NCBI GenBank assembly: GCA_000697335.1
Contig: JNEM01014664.1
Location: 1-29,466, forward strand
Length of the DNA stretch: 29,466 nt
DNA from: Conidiobolus incongruus B7586
Lineage: Eukaryota > Entomophthoromycota > Entomophthoromycetes > Entomophthorales > Conidiobolaceae
Direction of reading: 5' to 3'
Position 1 is the first letter of the stretch. Each line of letters begins with the position of its first letter. The notes under the pieces are model-generated. The model had not been told where the DNA came from. It worked only from the letters and a program-made list of their open reading frames with translations, and did not search any database. Shown piece after piece: positions 10,621 to 22,019 of this stretch. The position numbers and the translations under genes were made by a program.

Positions 10621-12934
10621 ATTTTTAAATTAATTAAATATGTGCCTGTTTCAAATAATTTATAATATTAAAATTAGTGATATTTTGAACTAAACTTAAT
10701 TAGATTTTAAAGGATGAATAACTGGAAATTAAAGTATTTCTTTTTCCGAATCTTTAATAGGTTTACAATGGAGCTTATTGACTCACTATATTTTATTATA
10801 TTTAATTTGAATACTCATAAATTCAAAAAAAATTAAATCTCCAATTTTACAATAAAATCAATGTTCATCTTTAAAATTGAAGAAATATTATATAATTGTC
10901 AAAAATATATATTTCTAGAAAGAAATTAGGGTTTTAATTTTTTAGTATAATTATAGTCCAGTGAGGTCGGAAGGTTGAGCTACATGAAATGGAACAATCT
11001 CCCTACCAATATTCAAAATATTAAGTTTTAAAGCTAAGAAAATAAAAAATATAAAAATAATCATATAGAACTGATTTAGAAATACAAGTCAATATTATTA
11101 TAGCATATTTTTATATTATTTATTCTCTTATGTTCAATTATAGAGTGTCATAACTCGATTAACTTTTACAAGAGCATATCAAAATCCGCAAAATTTTGAT
11201 TATCAGGATACAATTAAAGGAAAATAATTAATTTATTCTAAATTATCAATACCCGAATTTTATTGATGCTGATTAATTAATGTATAGTATTTTGTAAGAT
11301 TTTAGGAACATCGATTGATATTATCTTATTTAGCTATATTTAGTCAAATGTTTTTTAATAGACTAAAAATTATAATAAATAATTTTTATAATATTGGAGA
11401 AAATGTGAATATTTATTAAGTTTTATTAATGTAAGATTATGTTATTATTGTAATTAAATATTTCAATGAAATGTGATAACAAATGTTAAAATGGCTTTTT
11501 GATCAATTAAACTAAATTATAATGCAACGTATTTTTGATTCAAATAATAAATGCCATAAATTGAATGATGTATTTTGGATTTAAAGCATATTATAGCACC
11601 ATGAAATCTCAAGATTAATACAGAGGATTATTAATTATTAAGTGGCTATTTCTTCAACTACTTCCAATCATGAATTAGCCTATCTCAAACTAAAATTATT
11701 TTATATGATTGGTAGATTAAACAAATTATATATAGTTATCAATTCAATTTTACCTTAAAATGGGTCATTATACAATTGAAAATAGTTAAATAACCAGACA
11801 TTAATCTAATTCATCTTTACATTGTTTTATTTTTTTTTCTTAATAAAACTCCATTTATTGAAGAATATGTGTTATTTATTATGACATGTTGTCAATATTA
11901 GACTGAAATAACTATACCAAAGTGAGACTATGGTGAAAAATTTATTTATTATTATGATTTATCATTAAAGTTCAAATCAAGTACTAACATGATGATGTTT
12001 ATACCATTAATATACTCACTATATGATTATTAGTATTATTTTTTCAGTTTATAAGTTTCAATATTCAAGGATATTAATTCTATTATGAAAGTATACTATT
12101 AATGTCAAACAAATCATTTGAAATACCTTGAAATTGGATCATAACCTAAAAAATATATCACATCGTTATTAAACAAAATAACTAAAATCAAATTTATATA
12201 AAAATGATGAAATTGAATTAAATTTTAATAAAATCAACTTTCATAATATTTAATATCATACTATTAATTATGATATTTAAATTCAATTTTTAATAAATAG
12301 AATACCATAATTATTATTTAATAATATAATTATAATAGTTTATAACTAATTTTTCCTTTTAAATATGTAAAATATAATATATTGAATATAATAAGTGTAT
12401 TTAACCTGACTTTTTTATTTAAAGTCCTTCTAATGGTATTTGATATAGATTTATTAATTTGTTTTTTTGATTGTTCTATAAAAATCCATAGCATTTAAAT
12501 CAAGTGATATCAGAGATAATTTTATAATAAGAAGTTTATTAGATAGACATATTAGTGGATATTTTTAATATTTGGCAATAGCTTTTCTCCTGTTGAAATA
12601 TTCTTTTTGTATTATTACCTATCTAATAATATCTATTGTTGCAAATTTTTTATAATTTTAATAATTAATTAAATATATTTAATAAAATAATGTATCCAGT
12701 AATTAAACAATAAATTACAAACCATAATTTTCGAGTCACCATATTGAAAAATTAAAAATGGACAATTCAATTATTTTTCAAATATTATTTTCTAAACATT
12801 TTCTTTTAGGGTTACAATGCATATGAATATATAATTTATCATATTGAAATTTTAATTTAACATAACTTATCAGTCGATAATTTAAATTTATGCCATTATA
12901 ATCTATTATTTATTTCATTTTTATTTATATGAAA
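10621..12934. other. Long AT-rich spacer, no gene seen
   Basis: No frame of convincing composition, RNA gene or repeat boundary was recognised on either strand. A slightly GC-richer patch at 10955-11015 has no readable structure. Confidence 0.55.
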
Positions 12935-13243
12935 TCATTTAATAAATATAACAGGGTAATCAAAAGGATTTGGAATATACTTTGTTATTACTTGATTTAA
13001 TATTTTATAAATTATAATATTATAATCATTAAGAGATATGTAAGTGTCTTTATATAATTCAAAATGATTTTGTTTTACAAACCACATCAATCTCCCTAGG
13101 GTTCTATTTATGAAACTCTTGATATATCTAAGTGGTTTCAAGCCTTGGTTTTTCAATAATTGGCAATAAATTGACTTAATATTAGATTTAATATTATATT
13201 GAATAACATTGATTTTAATTTGATTTTTCTTCATTTTTATCAA
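12935..13243 (-). CDS. Small hypothetical protein, possibly a gene remnant
   Basis: A 102-codon open frame. The first 28 residues are almost all Ile, Lys and Asn and could be non-coding. Residues 29-102 (from CQLLKNQGLKPLRYIKSF to the end) have a more ordinary composition with Trp, Pro, His and Leu. No motif or family is recognised, no signal peptide or membrane span is evident, and there is no neighbour to suggest a role. A true start further inside, an exon of a spliced gene, a dying gene or a chance frame are all possible. Confidence 0.28.
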   Translation of the reverse strand: MIKMKKNQIKINVIQYNIKSNIKSIYCQLLKNQGLKPLRYIKSFINRTLGRLMWFVKQNHFELYKDTYISLNDYNIIIYKILNQVITKYIPNPFDYPVIFIK

Positions 13244-14684
13244 TTGATATTATTCATCACTTTATATATTTATGCTTAAATTAATTAAAATAATTATTTG
13301 ATGAAATGTAAATTAAATATCATTTTATATATTAATATAAATTAATCTGAATTTAGAAAATTAGGTGAATTAATTATAATACAGAATTATTATTATTTTT
13401 ATTATTACATAAAATTATTTTAATATTATTTGATTACATTATTTATATTTTATATTCATAAAATTTGTTTAAATAGATTTCCTCTTAATAGTCAAAATAT
13501 TATTTTCAATTGGATTAAGTTTATAATATCAAATAAATGGGAATAAAAATGATTAAGAGATATATTTTAAATATCCTCTAAGTAAAAAAGATTATTTTTG
13601 ATTATGAAATATTCAATATTTTGTTTGGAATTATACAATTCTGTTATATTAAAATCTCAAGTTAATTATAGCAGAATTTAATGTAAATGGAAATACATTG
13701 TACCTAAGTACTGAATATCTATTTATATATAAAGGATTATTTTATTCATATCAACTAATTAATAAATTTACCTAATTTATAATAAGTTTAAATAACATTT
13801 TTTAAATAAACGATATTTTATCCCAATATCATTTATCAAAATGTAGCAATTAATTGCGAGTTACATGATATTTATATAAATCTTTATGTAAATATAATTT
13901 AGTTTAATATATTATATTTGATATTTGTTTAATAAAGAAATCAGATAGAGGTATACATTGAAAATATTTCAATGTTTATATTATTATTAGGAGTTAATAT
14001 AAAGGATCTAAAAAGTTTATCAAAATTCTAGGCATTTTAGTTGATTTTATGGGTTTTTAGAACAATGGTTATCAGTGTTTTTGAGTCTTTAAGTATTGGT
14101 ACTTTAGTTTGAATATAAGTTTTAATAGTATTTAATTAATATAATATATATGATTGTTGAAGCTTATTACAAAGGTATTGTTGTGTTATGATGATGATAA
14201 TAAAATGGTATAAAATGGAAATTGGTGTAATAATATATAATAGTATCAGTTTCAATATAAATAGGTTCAATACATTGAAAAAGCTATATCCATAGTAACA
14301 AGTCTATACAAATAAAAGATTATTTTATCGGCCATATTATAGATACCAATGATATAGATTTAGGCCTTATGAAGTAAAGTTTAGCACTAAAATATATGAA
14401 TGACACTTGCTAATGGATTAAGAATTAAATAACATATTTTGATGAATATGATTATCTGGTAAAATAATTTATTTAAATGATAGAAAAATATAATCAAAAT
14501 CTAGGTCTAATTATATCCCAATTTATTAAGGATCGATATTAATATAAGTTTAAACAGAAAATGATCTCATTAATTAGCTATTAGTTATATCTATAATATA
14601 TATTCATCAAGTTTGTAAATATTAAGTTTAAGGAGTTGATATTATATTTATATATTTTTGTAGGCTCGAATATTGATATTTTTG
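13244..14684. other. AT-rich spacer, no gene seen
   Basis: Nothing recognisable on either strand. Stops are frequent and no repeat ends are visible. Confidence 0.55.
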
Positions 14685-15070
14685 GTGATTCTAGTCCAAC
14701 ATAAGATATGGTTACTAATAATGATTTAACAGATGATACATATAATGATTATTAAGAGCCAGAATATTGACAAATGGAAGTATCAGGTAAAATAGATGCA
14801 AACCTTTCAAAATATAACGATATTTTACATATTAAAACATCTAATGAACTCAAGTTACTAATAATGCAAAAGATTGAGATAAACAGTTTATATCACGATC
14901 TTTTAACTGAGTCAGTGTAAAACCTATATATGATCAATATTTTTAGCATAGTATAACTTATTCAAAGAATAATATTAATTTTGAGATATTTACTCTACAG
15001 TCAGTATTTGAATATTTGTTTCCAAATAATCAAGCTATTTGGACACGATTATTTATGGAAATAAAGATAC
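14685..15070 (+). pseudogene. Decayed coding stretch, unidentified (possible gag-like fossil)
   Basis: One frame can be followed for much of this interval with only a few breaks, and its residues look like true protein, rich in Asp, Glu, Asn and Ser. The longest clean piece is 14774-14920 (48 codons). A second protein-like piece lies near 14975-15070. No domain was recognised with confidence. Its tone resembles the gag-like fossil at 17778-18480, but the two do not align. It is a broken relic, either of a retroelement or of a host gene. Confidence 0.35.
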
Positions 15071-15213
15071 TCCTTAATATATTATTCAGACTGAATATTT
15101 ATACTAATTGATTATCACTCTAATCACGTTATTAATTTATAATTTAATAATATATTATAATACACTTTGTTTCTAATAAATTGAGATATATAATAGTTAT
15201 ATAATATACTTCA

Positions 15214-15313
15214 ATATATATATATATATAAATCAAAAATCTAAATGACATAACTATATAAAAAGTTTAATTTATTTTATTCAACAAGAAATATATATAT
15301 ATATATATATATA
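15214..15313. repeat. Two (AT)n microsatellites beyond the transcription-factor 3' end
   Basis: Alternating AT runs occupy about 15214-15230 and 15291-15313. They lie just beyond the stop codon of the minus-strand gene that ends at 15340, within its likely 3' untranslated or terminator region. Confidence 0.85.
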
Positions 15314-15339
15314 ATAAAATTTTAAAAACTTATTTAAAA

Positions 15340-17193
15340 TTACCAAAACTCTTCCAAAAACACGTTAATCATATTGTCATGGGAAATAATTTTAGATTTC
15401 TGTTCTAAATTTAGGTCACCATTAGTTGAAATTTGAGATTCGCACCACTCTACATACACCCTAACTGAAGGGATAAAGAATGACAAATGTTGGATAAAAT
15501 CTACCAAAAAACTAAGAATTTCGAGATCTTCTTTACTCTCTACTGGGATGTAAATGCGGATCAATTGAATAATAACTCGACAAATCGATATAGAGCTGAT
15601 ATAATTCTCTGTGAGATCGATTTCAGGCATTGGATAATTGGGTAATTTCATGGTACGTTTGATAAATTCGATGAAGCGTTTGCAGAATTTCCGGGCTTTG
15701 TACCTGCAGTCTTTGGATATTTCGTACTTGTTGAAGTAGGAGAAGTATTTGGAGAGGACCAGATAGTAGAAGATATGGCATGCATGGAAACATACAATGC
15801 CTAGCAAATGGCTAGTCGATGCATAGAATTGAGGGTTTTGTAAGATGTTAGCCTCATATTCGGCCAAGTCGAACTTGTCGATGTTTTTTTCGATGGTGTT
15901 GAGATATAGTAACCGTAATTGCTCCATAATTTGGAGCTTTTCTAAATAAGTTTTGTTGACCTTGAAGAACTCTAAATACCCATGTAATATTGGAATCAAG
16001 GATTGGCTGATCCAGGTGAATTTAGCAAGTGAATTGAAATTGCCGATGGTATCATATGGAGTAAGAATATGAGGCCTTTGGATCGTTATATCAAGATCTT
16101 GCATTGGATCATATGGACTAGGAATGAAATCAAGTTGAGAATGCGGGATATGAACGTGTTTCGGATTAGGTTGAATAGTGAGTGGAGTGAGAGTAGCTAA
16201 GGAATTTCCTAATTCTAAAGCAATATAAGCCCACCAAGTATTCCTCATTTCACAAGTATCAATATTAAAATTCTGATACATATTGAAGGGAAGATGTGAA
16301 TCCATTCGATCAAGTTTAGATTCTAAGCATATGCTTAAGTAATTTGAATACAACTGAACATCATTCAATTATTAAAATTCACTTACGATGTCATTTTCCT
16401 CAAGTGGATATAATATGCCCACATATTTCCGTTATTAGCTTCTAGCTGCACCATATACGGAGTACCAATTAATATTTCTTTAATCGGAGTACTCAGATTA
16501 TTGATTAAATACAAAGCTTTTACGTGAAATACATTGTCTTCCGGTGCCATATCAAAATTCCCACGTCTGATCATATATTTGGGTAGCATACTAGCGGCAA
16601 TACAATTAATCAAATAAGAATTTAATCCAAACTTGGTATAAGCGTCCTGAATGGTCTCAACAGTAGCAGGCACGAGAGCACACTGCTGGAAGCTCATTCC
16701 AATCAGTGTCTCGATAAACTTATTCATTTCTGGATGAATATTATCGTTTTTAAGCCTAATTTTTCTATGAGGTTTAATTAAATTTTTGGTTAATTTTACT
16801 CCCACAACTTCTTCATAAGTATTATCTTCTAATTTGGACTATATATTCTAATCGTTAAATGTATTATATCACATAAAAAATTTGCAGTTGATTTACCAAA
16901 ATAAAATCCAACTTGGGGTCAATTTTACACCAATCTACTATTTTTTCCAAAGTATACTTTAACTTGGTCCACTTAGCCTCAAATTTTAAATTGGCTTTAA
17001 CATGATACCTGCTCATATCATTCTCCTTGGATTTTTCCGATCCATTATTAGTCATCTGTATCGTATTCATCTTCTTTTTGATGTAAAAGCAATACCTATC
17101 TGACTTGATGCAGCTCGAACACGGCTGACATCTATCGCATTTAATCTTACGTCTTTTGCACTCGACACAATTGAATTGAATTTTAAGTCTCAT
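15340..17193 (-). CDS. Zn2Cys6 fungal transcription factor, three exons
   Basis: Exons are 17193-16897, 16838-16387 and 16333-15340, with two short GT-AG introns. Joined, they give 1743 nt and a 580-residue protein with no break. Residues 9-35 carry a Zn2Cys6 cluster, C9-x2-C12-x6-C19-x5-C25-x2-C28-x6-C35, with the usual basic KRRKIKC run and one extra Cys22. This is a DNA-binding module found essentially only in fungi. A linker follows, then a region with the look of the fungal-specific transcription factor domain: CEMRNTWWAYIALELG at 277-292 matches the family's R-x-WW-x-y-x-l-D type signature, with a Pro-rich IP..LDFIP stretch after it. Helical sequence continues to the C-terminus. It should act in the nucleus as a sequence-specific regulator, but its targets are unknown. 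The ATG at 17193 sits eight residues before the first Cys. A truncated paralogue lies at 8735-9525. Exon 2-3 splicing uses the only nearby acceptor that keeps frame. Confidence 0.88.
16334..16386 (-). other. Intron 2 of the zinc-cluster gene (53 bp)
   Basis: The donor is ACATC|GTAAGT, a strong consensus. The acceptor TTACTTAAG|C keeps the frame (phase 2, Ser250 spanning the junction). The nearer TTCAG at 16354-16358 would give a 33-bp intron and throw exon 3 out of frame, so it was not chosen. Confidence 0.78.
16839..16896 (-). other. Intron 1 of the zinc-cluster gene (58 bp)
   Basis: On the minus strand the donor reads TTG|GTAAAT and the acceptor ATATATAG|TCC. Removal is phase 0 and joins ...LDFIL to SKLEDNTYEE... 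Without removal, translation stops soon after in the intron. A TTAACG just upstream of the acceptor could be the branch site. Confidence 0.85.
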
Positions 17194-17777
17194 AATAAAT
17201 TAACAAATTAACAAAGTTTAGAGAACCATTTGATTTTATACCAGTTTTTTAGATTTTAAAATTGAGGATTTAAATGCCAATTATTTTTTAAATGTTTAGA
17301 ATTATCAGAATTTGGAAATTAAAATGTTCTTTATAAATATTTATACAGATATTAATTAAAAAGTAATTGAAATAATCCTGAGTATATCTTTATTTTTTAA
17401 ATACTATATGTTTTATGATATATGGCTTTATTATGTTATAAACACCAAAGAAACCTTATAATTCTCATAGCACAGAATATTTTAAGTATATAAATACATA
17501 TATATATATATATATATAGTATTTATGAAATTGATTTAAAATTCATGCGTACAGAGATATGGATATGGAATAAGAAATTGAATTGAAATTGATGCATGAA
17601 TCAATTCTTATGAGCATTGTGTATTATTAATGACTATTAAAATGGAAATTATCTTTTTTTGATATAGCTATAGTTATTTGTTTATTTTAAACACTTTAAT
17701 TCCTTAAGCTTTATACTTATCTATAAATAAGCAACTTCACTTTAATAAAAGATAATTTATCATTATTAGTAGTAGTA
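17194..17777. other. Upstream region of the zinc-cluster gene, with a microsatellite
   Basis: Holds the promoter side of the minus-strand gene. Two copies of TTAATTTG lie within 25 bases before the ATG, but no clear TATA box can be singled out in this AT background. An alternating AT run occupies about 17498-17518. No gene was seen. Confidence 0.5.
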
Positions 17778-18480
17778 TGAATATGAGTGATTCTAAATAA
17801 GGTATTCCTATTAATAAGTTAATATTTGATTTAAATCGAATAAATTCGGAGTTAGTAAATCAATTGTAATGATCATTCAATAAATTTATATTGACTAAAA
17901 TATTATATATGATTGTATCATTAATATTGATAGTGCAACTTAAATCAGTATAAACTCTATATTATAATTAAAAGACTAAAAAATGAATACTACATGATTC
18001 TTTGGCTAAATTCAAAAAATATAATGCCTTAACCAAAATAACTCATATATAGATTTCCATTATTGATTTTTGTTGAAATTTGGATTTAAAAAGATTTAAT
18101 AATGTTACAAATTGGATAAATTTTTTGAAATCTACTATGGAGATAAACTAAATTCGATTGATACTTTAAAGTTTATGAATAGATTTATATCACCTATAGC
18201 AATTACAGATAATGCTTGTCTTTAAATTGGTATTATTAGTATGTCAGAACAGATGCGAAGGATTACCATGTAGATATTGTAAAACAAATAACCAGGAACA
18301 CTAGTTAATTATTAAATATCTATTCTATTTTAAGAGATTAGCAGATAAAGATAAATAATAATAGAAACACAAAGTAGATAATATATCATATACCCAAAGC
18401 AAAATTCAAAATTCAAAATTCAAAAAATATTCTAATCTACCATAATCAATTCCAAGTTGATAGCAAGGATTTTATTTTAG
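17778..18480 (+). pseudogene. Gag-like retroelement fossil, broken
   Basis: Several protein-like pieces on the plus strand. One, near 18125-18225, reads like the capsid part of a retroelement gag (a YYGDKLNSIDTLKFMNRF-type block). A Cys-rich CRYCK piece near 18255-18290 could be the start of a nucleocapsid-type zinc motif. The order capsid then Cys-rich segment fits gag of an LTR-type element. It is clearly broken in many places, and no LTR or reverse transcriptase accompanies it. Identification rests on overall style only. Confidence 0.4.
18401..18425. repeat. Short tandem repeat AAAATTC x3.5
   Basis: Three exact copies of the 7-mer AAAATTC followed by AAAA, within the gag-like fossil's downstream part. 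Confidence 0.9.
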
Positions 18481-19916
18481 TTTAGGATAAAGTTTATCAG
18501 CTAATTTGTTTACAAGGACTGCTTTATTTAGTAAATTTGTCTTATCTGCAATATATTTGAATGTATTTTCTTAAATTTATAAGGATAAAATTGTTATTGG
18601 AATACTATGAATTGGATAAATTGATTTCATAAACACCAATTAATTAATTAACCATAGCTGTAGTAAATCTGTATATCAATACTATATATAAAAGTTGCTA
18701 TATATGAAAGATTGATTTCTATAGTAATTATTAATATAATTATAAAAAATATTTATATTTCAATGTTTCAGAATTTGATAGAATAGAATGTACAAATTTA
18801 ACTACCTTACAAACAAGTTAGTAATTGATCTAATATATCAGATTATTAATATATTGAAAGATATTTATTTGGAAATTAGGTTATAAAAATTTTTTGATTT
18901 ATAAGATATATTCGAATATTGTATAAATTTTTATTCTATGTTTTTTATCAATTTCATTAATTGGAAGTTATTTTTAAATAATTAATTTTAATATTGGTTA
19001 GTAAATAATTAATACTTAGCCTCAAATGCTTTATGATTTATTATTGGATATATATAATTGCTTAATGTTTCAAGCAAATTTAATTATTACCTCTTTTGAT
19101 ATAATTATTAATTATAATTCTGTTAATTTCTCATATTGTATTAAATATCAAATAATATTAATAATTGAAATAACCCTTTTTCAATTTTTTCAAGACTATC
19201 AAATATAAATAATAATTGATTATATTATTTTATAGATTAACGACTTTAAACCTAAAATAATAAATTATAAGATACAAAAATAATATTTTTTATTATCTAT
19301 AAATAGATTTTTAATAATTAATTTGATTTAAATATTTAAATTTTATAATGGATACTTATATAAATAAATTCATTGAATATTATACTTTGACTAATTTTTT
19401 TTAATTTTCCCTATTTAAATATATGAATCAAAGGAAAATATATATAAATTTCAAATTGTTAATATTAGTATAATTTCGATAATATTTTATCATTTTTAAT
19501 AATTAATCTTTTTGAAGTTATCTAGCATAATTTAAGTAATTAATTTCTAACAGAATATTTTTAATATTTCATAAGTTTATTTAAAATATATTTTATATAT
19601 TTTGAAAGTTTCATTAGTAATTAATAAGCATAAAGAAATTTATTATAAAAAATTGAGCTTAAATAGATTAATATAGTAATGATTCGGAAAATAGAATTTT
19701 ATTATCAATTAAATAATATTAACAAAATTTAATTATTTTTAATATTTACCATTATTGTAGCCTTATTAAAATAATTTGATAATTTAATAATAAGTAAGGT
19801 TATTATAAATAAATATTCTTCACCAGTTATAATATTATTATATTTAATAATTCTTTTTCTCAATATATATATGTTTAATTTGATAATAATAATATAAGTG
19901 ATTGGTAATATTACCA
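18481..19916. other. AT-rich spacer, no gene seen
   Basis: Nothing recognisable. The 60- and 62-codon frames at 19026-19208 (plus) and 19729-19917 (minus) are built almost wholly of Ile, Leu, Asn, Tyr and Phe and look like chance. The second runs into the adapter scar. Confidence 0.55.
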
Positions 19917-19935
19917 AGATGTGTATAAGAGACAG
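19917..19935 (+). other. Tn5/Nextera mosaic-end adapter left in the assembly
   Basis: The 19 bases AGATGTGTATAAGAGACAG are a perfect match to the Tn5 mosaic end used in transposase-based sequencing libraries. A chance perfect 19-mer of this composition in DNA this AT-rich is very unlikely, and no Tn5 transposase or IS50 is nearby. In such libraries the genomic insert follows the final CAG, so the right side would be the read insert and the left side a possible false join. Treat as an artefact. Confidence 0.93.
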
Positions 19936-20594
19936 ATTTACAATAAACTGATATTATATATATTGATTTATTAAAATAAGATATAGAATTATAATTTTAT
20001 ATTATCTTGTTAATTTTATTAATTTTAATTAAATTATCTCAAATTAAATTATATAAATTTTCAATTAATATATCAAAACTCAAAATCTAATTAAAATCAG
20101 TTATAAATTTATAAATTCTTATTATAAAAAGGAAATTAAAACTTAATATATCTATTTTTTATATTTTAAACTTTCTTAAGTTTATAAGAAATAAAGCCTA
20201 TTAATTTTTTAGATTAAAAAAATATTAATTTTATTTAACTTCTTAAATATATATTTAAAACTTATCTAAATATTCTATAGATAGAAAAATTTTTATTATT
20301 TTTTTAATTAATTTTGAGAATATCTAATTAGGTTAAAGTTGGAAAATTAAAGAAATTATATTATAATTAATATTTATAATTAATATATTGATAATTTATA
20401 ATTATCTGGTAATTAAAATAATAAAATAATAAAAGATATTATTTTGATAGAAAATAATATTTGAATTATTTAACTTAAAATATTTAATAATTATTTTAAT
20501 TTAATTTTTAATATATTTTTTTTAATATTAAATTCTTTATTTTTTTTATAAAAAATATTCTATAATTAGTTTATTTTATTTTTAAAATATAATA
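19936..20594. other. Extremely AT-rich stretch, no gene seen
   Basis: G and C are almost absent and no frame or repeat boundary is readable. It is probably decayed repeat sequence mutated past recognition. Confidence 0.5.
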
Positions 20595-21798
20595 TCATCT
20601 TAAATTTGAAATAATAGGAATTATATGTTTTTAAATTATATATTTATAAAATAATTTTTTTGATCAAAAAATTAACTTTTTAAAATTGGTTGTTTAATTT
20701 AATCATATTTAAACCAAATAATAATTATCCAAAGTCCTTTATTTTAATAGTAGTAAATTTTAGCCATAAATGCTCTAAAATTATTTAAAATTTACAAGTA
20801 ATATTTGGTAATGAAATATTATCTAAATCGATAATATATCACTAGGTAAATTATTTTAAAGCTAGGAGAGAAATTATCTAAAACTTGTTAAAATCTAAAA
20901 GACTAATTTCAATTGTCATTTTTTAATTATTAATAGAATAAAAAAAATATATTGAAATATACCTTTTTATTTTAGCTGAAGAATTATCTAAACACCTTAA
21001 TATTAGTTTTATAAATATTTTTTATATATTAAAACTTAAATCAAAATTAATAAAAAAAATACAAAATAAATATTTTATAATTTAACTAAAGCTTAGAAAA
21101 AAGCTAAAATAGCTATTATTAAATCAATCTTACTAAATTATTTCTAGAGATCTAAGTTTTTGTAATTAATAATTATAATTTATAAATTTTAAATCCTTTT
21201 GTATAATCCTTTACCAAAATATAAATTAAAATTTTAAATTAAGTTAAATTAATTTTTTTACAAACTTTTTTAAATATTTATTATATTAATAAATAAATGT
21301 TAATTACTATAATGGATTATTATGTTATAAACTATTTTCATTTAGTTTTTGAAGGAAAATCAATTAATAATAAGCTTTATTTTGTTTAAATAAATTTATG
21401 TCTAATTGGTATTTTTAATATAAATTGAGAAAACCTATTATTTTATATAATAATTACAAAATATATAAATCTAAAGCTATTAAAGATTTTCTGGTTAATA
21501 ACTAGAAAGAACTATTATATCTAATATATTCTTAAGATTATAATCTATATGATTATTATTGCTTTTGGTAATTAAAAAACCAACTTACAAAAAAAAATTT
21601 TATAAAATATTAAATTTCAACTTTTAATAAAAAGAACTATTATTTATATATTACAAGTTTGCTAAAAGAATAACAAAAAGTTATTGATAATAAAAGAAAT
21701 TATTAAATTTATATTATATTCATATTTATAAATAATATATATTAAAATGTTTATTTATTTTTCAATTGCAAAAAATTCCCATTACTTAAAATACAAAG
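20595..21798 (+). mobile_element. Mariner-type DNA transposon (copy C), heavily mutated
   Basis: It aligns with copies A and B along its length. The right inverted repeat is clear: reversed from 21798 it reads CTTTGTATTTTAAGTAATGG and is followed outside by TA (21799-21800). The left end near 20595-20620 is a diverged match, so its exact start is uncertain by a few bases. The segment from about 20650 on is almost the same as the 5' part of copy A (ATTAACTTTTTAAAATTGG and beyond), so A and C form one subfamily, distinct from B. The third catalytic Asp codon GAT is kept near 21549, but Trp and Gln positions are stops throughout. Dead. Confidence 0.78.
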
Positions 21799-22019
21799 TA
21801 ATAATAAAATAACTATAAAATAATCTGTTATGTTTTTTAAAATATCTAATTTTTTATTAAATTAAATATATTTTTTATTATATTAAATCAAATAACTTAA
21901 TTTTATTTAGATTTAATATAACTTTAGTAATGATATTTAAACTTTTATTTAACTTTATAATAAAGTTTTTTTAATTAATAATATTTTTTCTTAAAATATA
22001 AATAATATCTAATATACTA

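Noticed and set aside
16354-16358. TTCAG as acceptor of intron 2, giving a 33-bp intron
   Set aside because: It would shift exon 3 out of frame. The acceptor 20 bases further on keeps the frame and gives a size close to intron 1.
15214-17518. AT microsatellites as possible CRISPR-like or origin repeats
   Set aside because: Plain dinucleotide runs without spacers or structure, common in this composition.
19026-19208. 60-codon plus-strand open frame
   Set aside because: Low-complexity composition of spacer type with no similarity to anything I recognise.
19729-19917. 62-codon minus-strand open frame
   Set aside because: AT-noise composition, and its edge touches the sequencing adapter.
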